64,000 nt of DNA from Solimicrobium sp043758755 (GTDB lineage: Bacteria; Pseudomonadota; Gammaproteobacteria; Burkholderiales; Burkholderiaceae_D), in NCBI GenBank assembly GCA_043758755.1, contig JAYVMW010000022.1, forward strand, positions 1-64,000, read 5' to 3'. Positions 26,224 to 36,300 of this stretch are shown piece by piece. Every line of letters begins with the position of its first letter. Positions within the stretch are counted from its first letter, which is position 1. Both the position numbers and the translations under genes were made by a program. The notes under the pieces were generated by a model. The model worked only from the letters and a program-made list of their open reading frames with translations, was not told where the DNA came from and made no database searches.

Positions 26224-26733
26224 ATGGCCAGTTTTACTATGCATCGCGGTATGAGCTCACCAGCCGGCGCAAAAGCCAGCGGATTTACGCTGCTTGAACT
26301 GCTGGTGGTGCTGGTGGTGATGGGCATAATGCTGGGCATGGTAAGCGTCAACGCCATCCCCAATACAAAAAAAGCGTTGCTGGACGACGCGCAGCGTATT
26401 GCACTGCTGATGCAGCTGGCACGCGAAGAGGCCATCGTGCGTAACCGGCCGGTCGCGTTTGAACTCGACAGCGAACAGTTCCGGTTTTATGTGCGTGGTG
26501 ACAGCGGCTGGCAACCGTTGACCGACAATGATCTGTTTCGGGAGCGCAGTTTCAGGAAGTCGCCGCTGGTTATCACCATGCAACCCGCTCCTGTTAAAAC
26601 CGATCTGCCGATGAAAATTGTTTTTGGACGTGAACCGGTAGACAAACCATTTGTTCTGACGCTGGCTTATGAAGGTGCCGCCGTGTCGATACAGGCGGAC
26701 GGGCTGGGTCATTTTTCAGTTGAATCGCTCTGA
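26224..26733 (+). CDS. gspH: Type II secretion minor pseudopilin GspH
   Basis: A 169-residue minor pseudopilin. The N-methylation site ASG/FTLLE follows a 22-residue leader, then the hydrophobic helix LLVVLVVMGIMLGM and a GspH-type globular domain with ALLMQLAREEAIVRNRPVAF. It caps the pseudopilus together with I, J and K. It starts 8 nt after gspG. Alternative ATGs at 26239 and 26251 would shorten the leader. Confidence 0.92.
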   Translation: MASFTMHRGMSSPAGAKASGFTLLELLVVLVVMGIMLGMVSVNAIPNTKKALLDDAQRIALLMQLAREEAIVRNRPVAFELDSEQFRFYVRGDSGWQPLTDNDLFRERSFRKSPLVITMQPAPVKTDLPMKIVFGREPVDKPFVLTLAYEGAAVSIQADGLGHFSVESL

Positions 26734-26746
26734 TCGGAATGGCACA

Positions 26747-27130
26747 TTGAAATCAATCCACACCAGAATGCCGCGCGGCTTTACCCTGCTTGAAGTGCTG
26801 GTGGCGCTGGTTATCGTTGGTGTGGCGCTCGGTGCCAGTCTGCGCGCCGTGGGCAGCCTGACCCAGAACAGCGATCATCTGCGTTCTGCCATGATGGCCA
26901 CCTGGTCAGCTGAAAATCGCCTGGCACAAATTCGCCTTTCCAACACCTGGCCGGATATCGGGCAAAGCAATTTTTCCTGTCCGCAGGATGATCTGGATCT
27001 GCGCTGTTATCAGGAGGTGATCGCTACCCCTAACCCGTCCTTCAGGAGGGTGGAAGTCAGCGTGTTTGATGCGCGCTTTCCGGACCGGCGCATTATCAAA
27101 CTGATTCAGGTGGTGCCCAATGCGCTTTGA
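26747..27130 (+). CDS. gspI: Type II secretion minor pseudopilin GspI
   Basis: A roughly 127-residue minor pseudopilin. MPRG/FTLLEVLVALVIVG gives the peptidase site and Glu+5; the rest has the family pattern NRLAQIRLSNTWPDIGQS. The TTG at 26747 is preceded by GGAA at 8 nt; an ATG at 26768 would leave only a 4-residue leader, so the TTG is preferred. It overlaps gspJ by 11 nt. Confidence 0.9.
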   Translation: MKSIHTRMPRGFTLLEVLVALVIVGVALGASLRAVGSLTQNSDHLRSAMMATWSAENRLAQIRLSNTWPDIGQSNFSCPQDDLDLRCYQEVIATPNPSFRRVEVSVFDARFPDRRIIKLIQVVPNAL

Positions 27131-27803
27131 TAAAAACAGCCACGGCTTTACGCTCATCGAACTGCTGGTTGCGATCAGTATTTTGGCTATTGTGGCGGTG
27201 CTGGGCTGGCGCGGACTGGACAGTATCGTCAGAAGCCGTGTGGCGCTCAATGCCGAACTCGAACAGACTCGCGCCTTGCAGCTGACCTTTGCACAGTTGC
27301 AAAGCGACTGCGCGCATATCGTCAATCCGCTCAATTATCCCAACCTGCCGGAAGGCCGCTCCAGCTGGATTGAACCGCAACGGCTGATCCTGATCCGCAA
27401 TGTCTATGCGGAAGATCAGGCACCAGCCATGCAGCTGGTAACGTACCGACAGGTCAATGACAGTCTGACCCGTTTTGAATCGATTACCACGCGTGACCTC
27501 GCCGTGCTGAACCAGTTGCTGCAGCAGGCCAGAAATCCACCTGACGGTCAGGTGGAAATTGTCATGCAAAAAGACATGGCCAGTCTGGAGTTTGAAGGTT
27601 ATCCGCCAACTTCACTGACCGGCACAACTTATGCAGCCGGTCAGGTTGGCGCTTCGGCGCCGGCTTCATCTCCTGCTACCCAGAATAATATTGGCGTTCC
27701 TGTGATAGACCAGTCCAAAGTGACTACCGGTTTGCAGGTGACAATGCAACTGAAGAACCACGAACATGCCATGCAAAAAATTATCATGTTGGGTGGGATA
27801 TGA
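27120..27803 (+). CDS. gspJ: Type II secretion minor pseudopilin GspJ
   Basis: A 227-residue pseudopilin of the tip complex. The site is SHG/FTLIELLVAISILAI, followed by GWRGLDSIVRSR and a globular domain with Ser/Ala-rich linker around 175-190 (GASAPASSPATQ). It starts inside gspI and ends inside gspK, so translation is coupled on both sides. Confidence 0.92.
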   Translation: MRFDKNSHGFTLIELLVAISILAIVAVLGWRGLDSIVRSRVALNAELEQTRALQLTFAQLQSDCAHIVNPLNYPNLPEGRSSWIEPQRLILIRNVYAEDQAPAMQLVTYRQVNDSLTRFESITTRDLAVLNQLLQQARNPPDGQVEIVMQKDMASLEFEGYPPTSLTGTTYAAGQVGASAPASSPATQNNIGVPVIDQSKVTTGLQVTMQLKNHEHAMQKIIMLGGI

Positions 27804-28768
27804 CGCATCGCCGTCCCAAACTGCATCAGCGCGGCGTGGCGATCGTCACAGCGCTGCTGCTCGCAGCGCTGGCCATTACTCTGGTGATGAGCCTGTTCGG
27901 TCAGCAGAACGTGCAGGTTCGGTCAATAGAAAACCAGCGTTATCAATTGCAGAAACAGTGGGTAATGCGCGGTGCACTGGATTGGGCGCGTCTGATTCTG
28001 CGTGAAGATGCCAAGGTCAGCCGGGTCGATTATCTGGGCGAACCGTGGTCGGTGCCACTGGAAGAAGTCCGCCTCGACCAGTATGTGGATAATGGCAAGA
28101 GCAGTGAGGATGAAACTGATGCGACGCTGTCGGGTTATGTCATTGACGCCCAGTCACGTTTGAACCTGACCGGTCTGGCAGTTGCAGGCGTGATCGATCC
28201 GCCGACCCTGCTGGCATTTCAGAAATTGCTGTCCGCGCAGGGTATGAATTCCGAACTGGCCATTGCAACGGCCAAAATGGTGGCCTCGACCCAGTCGCAG
28301 GCGGCCCAGCTCAATGCGGACGGTACTGTGCTTGCTGCGGCTGTCAACGCCAAGATTCTGGCGTTGATGCAGGTGGATGATCTGCTGGCCATTCCCGGCT
28401 TTACGCCTGAAGCGGTTGCAAAGTTGCGGGACTTGGTGGTTTTTTTACCGATCGCAACGCCGGTCAATATAAATACGGCGTCAGCACAGGTGATTTCAGC
28501 TAGAATTGCTGGGATTTCGCTGTCTGATGCCCAGCAGATCGTAACCAGCAGGGATCAGGCCTATTACCGGGATATGACAGACTTGGGCGCGCGCTGGGAT
28601 AAGAGCAAAGGTAATCCACCCGCAGTCAGTATCATCAATACCCAGACCAGTTATTTTATTGTGCATGGACATGTACGGCTGGGGCGGTCGGTGTTTGATC
28701 AGGACGCGCTGATCGAACGCACGCAGATGAGTGGCGCGACGCGGGTTGTTTGGGTAAGAGATATTTAA
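27800..28768 (+). CDS. gspK: Type II secretion minor pseudopilin GspK
   Basis: A 322-residue pseudopilin forming the tip of the pseudopilus. The leader ends QRG/VAIVTALLLAALA; as is usual for GspK the residue at +5 is not Glu (Thr here). The large alpha-helical domain is present with NINTASAQVISARIAG, a helix-hairpin-helix-like segment. Start overlaps the gspJ stop. Confidence 0.93.
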   Translation: MTHRRPKLHQRGVAIVTALLLAALAITLVMSLFGQQNVQVRSIENQRYQLQKQWVMRGALDWARLILREDAKVSRVDYLGEPWSVPLEEVRLDQYVDNGKSSEDETDATLSGYVIDAQSRLNLTGLAVAGVIDPPTLLAFQKLLSAQGMNSELAIATAKMVASTQSQAAQLNADGTVLAAAVNAKILALMQVDDLLAIPGFTPEAVAKLRDLVVFLPIATPVNINTASAQVISARIAGISLSDAQQIVTSRDQAYYRDMTDLGARWDKSKGNPPAVSIINTQTSYFIVHGHVRLGRSVFDQDALIERTQMSGATRVVWVRDI

Positions 28769-28810
28769 TCTCGGAATAGATCGAACTATCACATTGAAGA
28801 AATACGCATC

Positions 28811-30040
28811 TTGAATACTTTGTACTTACGCATTCCTTCCAGACACAGTTCCACCTGGCCACATGGCGTATTTTCCTATGCTGCGTGCCGGGAAGACGGC
28901 TCCATCATTCGGGAGGGCCGCGCAACCCTGTCCGAACTGGCTGCCACTGTGGCCAGAGCCAATGTGGTTTTGCTCATTGCTGCAACCGATGTGACCTTGC
29001 TGGAACTGAACACGCCGCCGATGTCGGAAGCCAAACTGAAAATGGCACTGCCGAATCTGGTGGAAGATCAGTTGATGTGTGACGCCAGAGAGTGCGTTCT
29101 GAATCTGGGTGCAAAAGTGGACAGTGGAAGTCGTACTGTTGCTGTCGCGCAGCGCGAATGGCTGCAGAAACTTTCCGCGCATTTTTTTGCGCTGGGAGCC
29201 AGCCAGATTCGGGCCATACCTGCTCAGTTTGGTCTGCCGTGGAGCAAGGATCAGTGCAGTGCCGAATTGGATGATGACGCCAGCCTGACCATGCGCACCG
29301 GTGTGCAGGCCGGAATCGGCATACTGCAGCAGACCGGGCAGTCCGTTGACGATTTGCTGACTGCTGTGACCATGCTGGCCGGGTCCTCAGCAATCGGTCT
29401 GGCGTTACCTTCCGGTCAGATTCAACAATATAAGCATGCGCTGGAGAGCAATCCCACGTGGCTTGATCGCATCACGGTTTCAGAAACCAGCTGGACTGCT
29501 ACGCTGGCTGCGGTTCAGACTGCCAGTATTAATTTGATGGCCGGGTTGCATGGAAATCAGTCCAGTCAAATAGAGTGGCAGGTTTGGCGCTGGCCCGTGA
29601 TACTGGCTGCGCTGGTGATGCTGGTGAACGTTGCGGCGTTAAATTACGACTACTGGAATCTGAAACGCGAAGCCGCGGCCCTGAAGCAGAATATGCTGCA
29701 GACCTACCGGACCAGTTTTCCGAAAGAGACGGTGGTGGTGTACCCGCTGGAACAGATGCGCAAAAATCTGGATCTGGCGCGGCGTAATTCTGGACAGCCG
29801 GCACCGGATGATTTCACGCTGCTGCTGTCACAGTTCGGCTCGGTCTGGAGTTCCATGAACGCAGCGTCGTTGCCGAAACTGGTTTCGGTCGAATACAAGG
29901 ACAAAGCTTTGGTATTGCAACTCAAAGGTGATCTGGGACAACAGGATATGCAAAAAAATCTGCAAACCGCGCTGGACAGCAAGGGTCTGGTTTTAAAGAA
30001 AATCAATGCCGAAGTATGGCAGGTCAGGAATGCCAGATGA
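28811..30040 (+). CDS. gspL: Type II secretion protein GspL
   Basis: A 409-residue inner-membrane platform protein linking GspE to GspM. The N-terminal cytoplasmic actin-like domain (about 1-250) includes LNTPPMSEAKLKMALPNLVEDQL; a transmembrane helix at about 259-278 (WPVILAALVMLVNVAALNY) and a periplasmic ferredoxin-like domain follow. The start is TTG at 28811; no ATG fits the family. There is a 42-nt gap after gspK. It overlaps gspM by 4 nt. Confidence 0.9.
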   Translation: MNTLYLRIPSRHSSTWPHGVFSYAACREDGSIIREGRATLSELAATVARANVVLLIAATDVTLLELNTPPMSEAKLKMALPNLVEDQLMCDARECVLNLGAKVDSGSRTVAVAQREWLQKLSAHFFALGASQIRAIPAQFGLPWSKDQCSAELDDDASLTMRTGVQAGIGILQQTGQSVDDLLTAVTMLAGSSAIGLALPSGQIQQYKHALESNPTWLDRITVSETSWTATLAAVQTASINLMAGLHGNQSSQIEWQVWRWPVILAALVMLVNVAALNYDYWNLKREAAALKQNMLQTYRTSFPKETVVVYPLEQMRKNLDLARRNSGQPAPDDFTLLLSQFGSVWSSMNAASLPKLVSVEYKDKALVLQLKGDLGQQDMQKNLQTALDSKGLVLKKINAEVWQVRNAR

Positions 30041-30558
30041 CACAGCCCGCCAACCAGTTTGCAGTCAGCTGGCTCAATACCCTGACCCATACGTTTGCCC
30101 AGTTCTGGGAAGCGCGTCAGGAACGCGAACGCGCTTATCTGAGCATTGCCGCGGTGTTTGGTGTCTTGACCCTGGTCTATCTGATTGGAATCGATCCGGC
30201 TCTGAGCGGGGGTGAAACATTGAGAACGGCACTGCCGGGACTGCATCAACAGGCGGCCCAGATGCAGCAAATGGCGCAGGAACTCGCCTCGTTGCCCAGT
30301 ACGGAAAATCGCCACGATGTTACCCGTGAACTGGTCGAAAACGCACTGAGCGCCAATGGTCTGAAAGCGCAGAACCTGTCAGTCAGTGACAGCACGGTGC
30401 GCGCCCAGTTCAGCAGTGCTGCCATGTCCGGACTGCAGGGCTGGTTGCTGGAACTGCAAAAGTCCTGCGCACTGTATGTGGAAGAGATCAAAATTACTGC
30501 ATTGGAGGGTGGACAGGTCAGTGCCACGCTGGTGTTACGACAGTCGCAGGCTAATTAA
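30037..30558 (+). CDS. gspM: Type II secretion protein GspM
   Basis: A 173-residue platform protein. One transmembrane helix (about 36-55, AYLSIAAVFGVLTLVYLIGI) after a short cytoplasmic tail with FWEARQERER, then a periplasmic ferredoxin-like domain. ATG overlaps the gspL stop (ATGA). It pairs with GspL in the inner-membrane complex. Confidence 0.88.
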   Translation: MTQPANQFAVSWLNTLTHTFAQFWEARQERERAYLSIAAVFGVLTLVYLIGIDPALSGGETLRTALPGLHQQAAQMQQMAQELASLPSTENRHDVTRELVENALSANGLKAQNLSVSDSTVRAQFSSAAMSGLQGWLLELQKSCALYVEEIKITALEGGQVSATLVLRQSQAN

Positions 30559-30585
30559 GCGCAGCGGCAACGGATAAATGGAAAT

Positions 30586-31365
30586 ATGAGTCTCAAACTG
30601 AAAGTGGCATGGTTTTGTTCCGGGCTGTTCGGTATTTTCCTGACGATACTGGCTTTTGCCCCGGCCTCGTGGCTGGATTATGCGTTGGAATATCAGACCG
30701 GTGGGCGAGTGGCGCTCGGCGATGTGCAGGGGAGCTTATGGAACGGCTCGGCATTTGTCGGCGTGGCCGACAGCAAGAACGGCGATCTCACACCGTTGCT
30801 GCCCGGGCGGTTTGTGTGGCATCTGGCACCGATGTTATTGCTGGGGCAGATCGAACTGACGCTGGAGAATGCGGCGTCGTTGCGCACGCCGGTGCATCTG
30901 TCCGGTAATTTTCGCCAGTTGCAGGTCAATCCGGGCGCGCTGATTCTGCCTTCGGAACGGTTGGCAGGATTGGGCGCGCCGTTAAATACACTCAAACCTG
31001 CAGGTCAGATTACGCTGGCCTGGGATGCGCTGGATCTGACCTGGCAGAACGGTATTGTGGCCATTGAAGGAACCATGACGCTGACCATGCTGGATATGGC
31101 TTCGGCGCTGTCGCCGGTCAAACCGCTGGGTTCATATCTGATGACGTTTGTCTGGCATGAGCAGGGCGCTGCGATCGAACTGAAAACCCTGCAGGGTCCG
31201 ATGCTGCTGTCCGGCACCGGGAATCTGGTGCAGGGCAGGCTGCAGTTCAGTGGCGAGGCGAAGGCGCAGGACGGACAGGAAGACCGGTTGGTTAATTTGC
31301 TTAATTTACTGGGACAGCGCAAACCAGGCGCTGATAAAAACGTGATTGCTTTAGAGTTTAAATGA
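30586..31365 (+). CDS. gspN: Type II secretion protein GspN
   Basis: A 259-residue protein of the GspN family: N-terminal hydrophobic anchor (about 8-27) followed by a periplasmic domain with YQTGGRVALGDVQGSLWNGSA, the conserved family patch. Its role in secretion is accessory and not fully defined. It starts 27 nt after gspM and its stop overlaps the gspD start. Confidence 0.88.
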   Translation: MSLKLKVAWFCSGLFGIFLTILAFAPASWLDYALEYQTGGRVALGDVQGSLWNGSAFVGVADSKNGDLTPLLPGRFVWHLAPMLLLGQIELTLENAASLRTPVHLSGNFRQLQVNPGALILPSERLAGLGAPLNTLKPAGQITLAWDALDLTWQNGIVAIEGTMTLTMLDMASALSPVKPLGSYLMTFVWHEQGAAIELKTLQGPMLLSGTGNLVQGRLQFSGEAKAQDGQEDRLVNLLNLLGQRKPGADKNVIALEFK

Positions 31366-33614
31366 GAAATAATCGTATGAAATTAACTTTTCCAACATCC
31401 ATGAAACGATCCACTGCCGGCAGCATGACCCTCAAACGCATGCCGGCCAGACTGGCATTGTGTGCGCTTCTCAGTCTCGTTTTTGTCGGTGCGACCCAAC
31501 CGGTATTTGCCCAGGATCCGGGCATGAATCAATCCAGGCTGACTTTTGTTGGTGCTGATATTGAGTCCGTGATCAAGGCGGTTGGCCATTACACCGGTAT
31601 CACCTTCATCATTGATCCGCGTGTCAAGGGCACCATCAATCTGGTTTCCGAGCAGCCGGTCACCAAGGCGCAGGCTTTCCAGTTACTGACTTCCACGTTA
31701 CGACTGCAGGGCTATGCGGTAGTTACGGCCAACGGATTTACCAAAGTGGTGCCGGAATCAGACGGCAAGCTGCAGGCCGGTCCGACACAGAGCAGTGGCG
31801 TCAAGGGTGATCAGATCGCTACCCAGGTATTTCGGCTCAATTACGAAAGTGCGGCCAATCTGGTGATGGTACTGCGCCCCCTGATTTCACCCAATAATAC
31901 GATCAATGCCAACCCGGGCAACAACTCGCTGGTCATTACCGATTATGCAGACAATCTGAAACGTCTGGAAAAAATCATCGCCACCATGGATATGCCCTCG
32001 AGCAGCGAAGTCGAAGTCATTCCGGTCAAATACGGCATTGCCTCTGATGTAGCCACGCTGCTTGTGCGTCTGACCGAACAGAGCGGTCCGACCACTGACA
32101 GCGGCAAGGTCACCATCATTGCCGACAGTCGGACCAATTCGATTTTGCTGCACGCACCGTCAGAGGCGCGCGCCAATCTGATTAAAACCATCATCGGCAA
32201 ACTGGATCAACCGACCGCATTGCCGGGTAACGTGCATGTAGTGTATCTGCGCAATGCCGATGCAATGAAGCTCGCGCTGACCTTAAGGGCAATCGTTGCT
32301 ACTGACGGCAGTGCATCTGCTACAGGATCGAACGGCGCAGCAAGAAATACCGGCGCATCGCAAAATCAGTCAGGCGCGTCCGGTATGGGCGGCAGCATTG
32401 GGGGAGTCGGCAGCAGCGGCAGTAGTGGCAGTGGTGGCGGTCTGGGAAATGCGTTGGGAACTTCTGCGACCAGCAGTTCGGCCAGCAACAGCACCAGTAC
32501 GTTGCCCAGCGGTGGGTCGGCCGGTTACATACAGGCCGATTCGGCAACCAATACCCTGATCATCACCGCCAGTGAAACGGTTTATCGCAATTTGCGTTCG
32601 GTCATCGATCAGCTCGATTCGCGCCGCGCCCAGGTGTACATCGAAGCCCTGATCATTGAAGTCTCCACCACCAAAACCGATCAGTTCGGCGTGCAGTGGG
32701 CAGCGCTGTCCGGTAACAGTGCGAGTCAAGTCAGAGTGGGCGCCGCTACTTCCTATAACACTGCTGGCCCCACCAATAATCTTTTCGCGCTGGCCGCAGC
32801 TGGTAAGGCTGCGGTACCCAATCCGGGCATGACCCTGGGTGTGTTCAGCTCGTCGCTGGGACTGGGTGCGGTTGCTTCAGCACTGCAATCCACAGGCAAC
32901 GCGAATGTATTGTCGGTGCCGACCCTGACTACGCTGGATAACGAAGAAGCCAGAATCCTGGTGGGGCAGAACGTGCCGTTTATTACGGGGCAGTATGCCA
33001 ATACCGGGGCAGTCAGCGGAGCTACGGTCAGTCCGTTTCAGACCGTGGACCGCAAGGACGTGGGCGTGACACTGAAAGTGCGTCCGCAGATTTCGGAAGG
33101 CGGCGCGGTCAAGCTGGAGATTTATCAGGAAGTGTCCACGGTGGATTCGAGCTCGAATCCGGCCGGTATCATTACCAATATTCGCGCTATTGAAACCAAT
33201 GTGATCGTTGATGACGGCCAGGTGCTGGTATTGGGCGGGTTAATGGCTGAAGACAGCAATGAAGCGACCGATCAGGTTCCTGTTCTGGGTGACATTCCCT
33301 GGGTCGGCAATTTTTTCAAGTACAAAAATAAGAAGCACGATAAAAGCAATCTGCTGATTTTCCTGCGTCCGACCATCATAAGGAATCATGACCAAAGCAA
33401 TTCGGTTTCAATAGACCGCTACGACTACATGCGCGCCAAGGTAATTACTGACAAGCCGAGTGACCCTTTGCTGAACCTGCCTAGCCTTACGCCCGAGCAG
33501 ACCGGCATACTGATTCCGCAGGACATACTTAACCGCGAAGCGACCGGTAACCGCCTGGATCCGGGAACCAGGGCTGATCCGGCCAATCCAACTCCGGCAG
33601 AATCGAACAAATAG
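31362..33614 (+). CDS. gspD: Type II secretion secretin GspD
   Basis: A 750-residue outer-membrane secretin. A signal peptide ends near ATQPVFAQD. N0-N3 ring domains are seen (FVGADIESVIKAVGHYTG; NYESAANLVMVLRPLI; VIPVKYGIASDVATLL; VVYLRNADAMKLALTL). A Gly/Ser-rich insert of about 60 residues (about 325-390) interrupts the N3 region, then the secretin barrel with VPTLTTLDNEEARILVGQNVPF and VPVLGDIPWVGNFF. The C-terminus is Pro-rich with a short S-domain-like tail. The ATG at 31362 overlaps gspN; one at 31377 is possible. Confidence 0.95.
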   Translation: MRNNRMKLTFPTSMKRSTAGSMTLKRMPARLALCALLSLVFVGATQPVFAQDPGMNQSRLTFVGADIESVIKAVGHYTGITFIIDPRVKGTINLVSEQPVTKAQAFQLLTSTLRLQGYAVVTANGFTKVVPESDGKLQAGPTQSSGVKGDQIATQVFRLNYESAANLVMVLRPLISPNNTINANPGNNSLVITDYADNLKRLEKIIATMDMPSSSEVEVIPVKYGIASDVATLLVRLTEQSGPTTDSGKVTIIADSRTNSILLHAPSEARANLIKTIIGKLDQPTALPGNVHVVYLRNADAMKLALTLRAIVATDGSASATGSNGAARNTGASQNQSGASGMGGSIGGVGSSGSSGSGGGLGNALGTSATSSSASNSTSTLPSGGSAGYIQADSATNTLIITASETVYRNLRSVIDQLDSRRAQVYIEALIIEVSTTKTDQFGVQWAALSGNSASQVRVGAATSYNTAGPTNNLFALAAAGKAAVPNPGMTLGVFSSSLGLGAVASALQSTGNANVLSVPTLTTLDNEEARILVGQNVPFITGQYANTGAVSGATVSPFQTVDRKDVGVTLKVRPQISEGGAVKLEIYQEVSTVDSSSNPAGIITNIRAIETNVIVDDGQVLVLGGLMAEDSNEATDQVPVLGDIPWVGNFFKYKNKKHDKSNLLIFLRPTIIRNHDQSNSVSIDRYDYMRAKVITDKPSDPLLNLPSLTPEQTGILIPQDILNREATGNRLDPGTRADPANPTPAESNK

Positions 33615-33615
33615 C

Positions 33616-35052
33616 ATGAGTACCTTTTCCATTGTTCAGGCCAATCTGCTTCCCTATGGATTTGCCCGAGAAAATTCGATACTGGCAGGCTGGGGCGAGC
33701 CCGATCTGCTATACGTGTGGGCTTGCGAAAAAACCGCGCCATCGGCCATCGCCGAAGCAGGGCGACGTTACGGCCGGATGAAACTCATGCCGGTCAGTCA
33801 AGCCGAACTGGAACTGGCCACCGAGCGCGCCTATGCCGGTTCAGGCGGCGACGCTGCACAGGTGGTCGAGGATGTTGAATCGGATCTGGATCTGGCCAAA
33901 CTGATGTCGGACCTGCCGGCCATCGAAGATTTGCTGGAGTCGGCCGATGATGCACCGGTGATCCGCATGATCAATGCGCTGCTCACGCAGGCACTGCGCG
34001 AAACCGCCTCCGATATTCACATTGAACCGTTCGAGCAGATTTCGGTGGTGCGGTTCCGGATTGACGGCACGCTGCGCGATGTTGTTCGCCCCAAGAAAGC
34101 GATCCATGCTGCGCTGATTTCACGCATCAAAATCATGGCGCAGCTGGATATCGCAGAAAAGCGCCTGCCGCAAGATGGCCGGATTGCCCTGCGCATCGGT
34201 GGCAAATCGGTGGACGTGCGGGTGTCAACTTTACCGACCGGGCATGGCGAACGGGCCGTATTGCGTTTGCTGGATAAAGAAGCCGGCCGGCTGGATCTGG
34301 TCAATCTCGGTATGAGCCAGGCAATGTCGCCGCAGTTCGACAAATTGATCAGCCAGCCGCATGGCATTGTGCTGGTGACCGGCCCTACCGGTTCAGGTAA
34401 AACCACGACGCTGTATGCGGCGCTGTCGCGTCTGAATGCCAGTACCACCAATATCCTGACAGTGGAGGACCCGATCGAATACGAACTGCCCGGCATCGGT
34501 CAGACCCAGGTCAATGCCCGTATTGACATGACGTTCGCCAAGGCGCTGCGTGCCATTTTGCGTCAGGACCCGGATGTGATCATGATCGGTGAAATCCGCG
34601 ATCTGGAGACGGCGCAGATTGCCGTGCAGGCGTCACTGACCGGCCATCTGGTGCTGGCCACGCTGCATACCAATGATTCTGCTGCGGCAGTGACGCGTTT
34701 GCTGGATATGGGAATTGAACCGTTTCTGCTGTCTTCGTCATTGCTGGGCGTGCTGGCGCAGCGTCTGGTGCGCAAACTGTGCCCGCACTGCAAGCGTGAG
34801 CAGGACGGTGAATGGCATCCGGTCGGTTGTGAACAGTGCGCCCAGACCGGGTATCAGGGCCGACTGGGCGTGTATGAGTTACTCACCACCACCGAACAGA
34901 TTCGCGCCCAGATTCATCAGAGCGCATCCGAAGCCGATATTCGCCGTACCGCCAAAAATGACGGCATGCTCAGCATGCGCGACGATGGCGAACGCTGGGT
35001 GCACGATGGTGTGACCTCGCGCGAAGAACTGTTACGTGTCACCAAAGAATAA
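33616..35052 (+). CDS. gspE: Type II secretion ATPase GspE
   Basis: A 478-residue cytoplasmic hexameric ATPase that powers pseudopilus assembly. The N1-type domain (about 1-100) binds GspL; the ATPase core has Walker A GPTGSGKT (256-263), the Asp box DPIEYE, Walker B region DPDVIMIGEIRD and the His box TGHLVLATLHTND. A four-Cys zinc motif is present as LCPHC (about 393) and CEQC (about 409). It starts 1 nt after gspD. Confidence 0.96.
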   Translation: MSTFSIVQANLLPYGFARENSILAGWGEPDLLYVWACEKTAPSAIAEAGRRYGRMKLMPVSQAELELATERAYAGSGGDAAQVVEDVESDLDLAKLMSDLPAIEDLLESADDAPVIRMINALLTQALRETASDIHIEPFEQISVVRFRIDGTLRDVVRPKKAIHAALISRIKIMAQLDIAEKRLPQDGRIALRIGGKSVDVRVSTLPTGHGERAVLRLLDKEAGRLDLVNLGMSQAMSPQFDKLISQPHGIVLVTGPTGSGKTTTLYAALSRLNASTTNILTVEDPIEYELPGIGQTQVNARIDMTFAKALRAILRQDPDVIMIGEIRDLETAQIAVQASLTGHLVLATLHTNDSAAAVTRLLDMGIEPFLLSSSLLGVLAQRLVRKLCPHCKREQDGEWHPVGCEQCAQTGYQGRLGVYELLTTTEQIRAQIHQSASEADIRRTAKNDGMLSMRDDGERWVHDGVTSREELLRVTKE

Positions 35053-35075
35053 ACCCAGAATAGGAATAGTCGACA

Positions 35076-36290
35076 GTGCCTGCATTTCGATACGAAGCCC
35101 TATTAGCTGACGGGCAAAACAGAACCGGCGTGGTCAATGCCGACAGTGCGCGAGCCGCGCGTGCCGAGTTGCGTGGTATGGGTCTGACACCGATTCAGGT
35201 TGTGCAGATCGAAGCCGAACCGCAGAATGCCGGTCAGCGCAATCTGTTTGTCGACAAGCTCTCCTCACTGGAACTTTCGCTGTTTACCCGGCAACTGGCC
35301 AGTCTGCTGGAAGCCGGGCTGCCGCTGGAGCAGTCTTTTTCGGCGCTGCTCGAACAGGCTGAACGAATTTACGTGCGTGATCTGATTGCATCGATACGGG
35401 CCGAAGTCATGGCCGGGCATTCTCTGTCTGAAGTGTTGAAACAGCATCCGCGTGATTTTGCCGATATTTATGTCGGTCTGGTGGCCTCGGGTGAACAGAT
35501 TGGTCAGCTCTCGCGGGTGCTGTCGCGTCTGGCGGATTATATTGAGCGGCGCAATGCGCTGGTGCAAAAGGTGCGACTGGCTTTTACCTATCCGGCCATT
35601 GTCACGGTGGTGGCGTTTGCGATTGTGATTTTTCTGCTGGCCTATGTGGTGCCGCAGATTGTGTCCGTGTTTGCCAATACCAAACAGAAGCTGCCGGTGC
35701 TGACGGTGATTATGCTGGCGATTTCGGATTTTGTACGTGCGTACGGGATTGTCGTTGCCATAATTCTGGGCATGGCTTTCTGGATCTGGAAACAGATGCT
35801 GAAAAATCCGGAAGTCAAAATGCGCTGGCACAGCTGGCTGCTCACCGCTCCGTTATATGGCAAATTCGAACGCAGTCTGAATACCTCGCGTTTTGCCAGT
35901 ACCCTGGCCATTACCATCGGTTCGGGCGTGCCGATTTTGCAGGCCCTGCAAACCAGTCGCGCTACGCTGTCAAATCAGGCCATGCGCGAGCAGGTTGAAA
36001 GTGCCACTGCGGCGGTGCGCGAGGGCGTACCGCTGGCCCGCGCGCTTTCGGCAAACAAGTATTTTCCACCCATGCTGATCCACATGATCCGGGCCGGCGA
36101 AGTGACCGGCAATTTGCCTGAAATGCTGGAACGCGCGGCCGATTCGCAGCAGCAGGATCTGGAGCGGCGCGCCCTGACCATGGCCGGACTGCTCGAACCG
36201 GTGCTGATTCTGGCCATGGGCGTGGTGGTGTTGCTGATCGTGCTGGCGGTGTTAATGCCGATTATCGAAATAAATCAATTGGTGCGCTAA
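35076..36290 (+). CDS. gspF: Type II secretion platform protein GspF
   Basis: A 404-residue polytopic inner-membrane protein with two GspF repeats: ELSLFTRQLASLLEAGLPLEQ (first, about 65-180) and SRFASTLAITIGSGVPILQALQ-like second copy (about 270-400). Transmembrane helices are seen around 170-190, 220-240 and 375-400. The GTG start has AGGAAT at 8 nt. It couples GspE motion to the pseudopilus. Confidence 0.95.
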   Translation: MPAFRYEALLADGQNRTGVVNADSARAARAELRGMGLTPIQVVQIEAEPQNAGQRNLFVDKLSSLELSLFTRQLASLLEAGLPLEQSFSALLEQAERIYVRDLIASIRAEVMAGHSLSEVLKQHPRDFADIYVGLVASGEQIGQLSRVLSRLADYIERRNALVQKVRLAFTYPAIVTVVAFAIVIFLLAYVVPQIVSVFANTKQKLPVLTVIMLAISDFVRAYGIVVAIILGMAFWIWKQMLKNPEVKMRWHSWLLTAPLYGKFERSLNTSRFASTLAITIGSGVPILQALQTSRATLSNQAMREQVESATAAVREGVPLARALSANKYFPPMLIHMIRAGEVTGNLPEMLERAADSQQQDLERRALTMAGLLEPVLILAMGVVVLLIVLAVLMPIIEINQLVR

Positions 36291-36300
36291 GAAAGATGGC

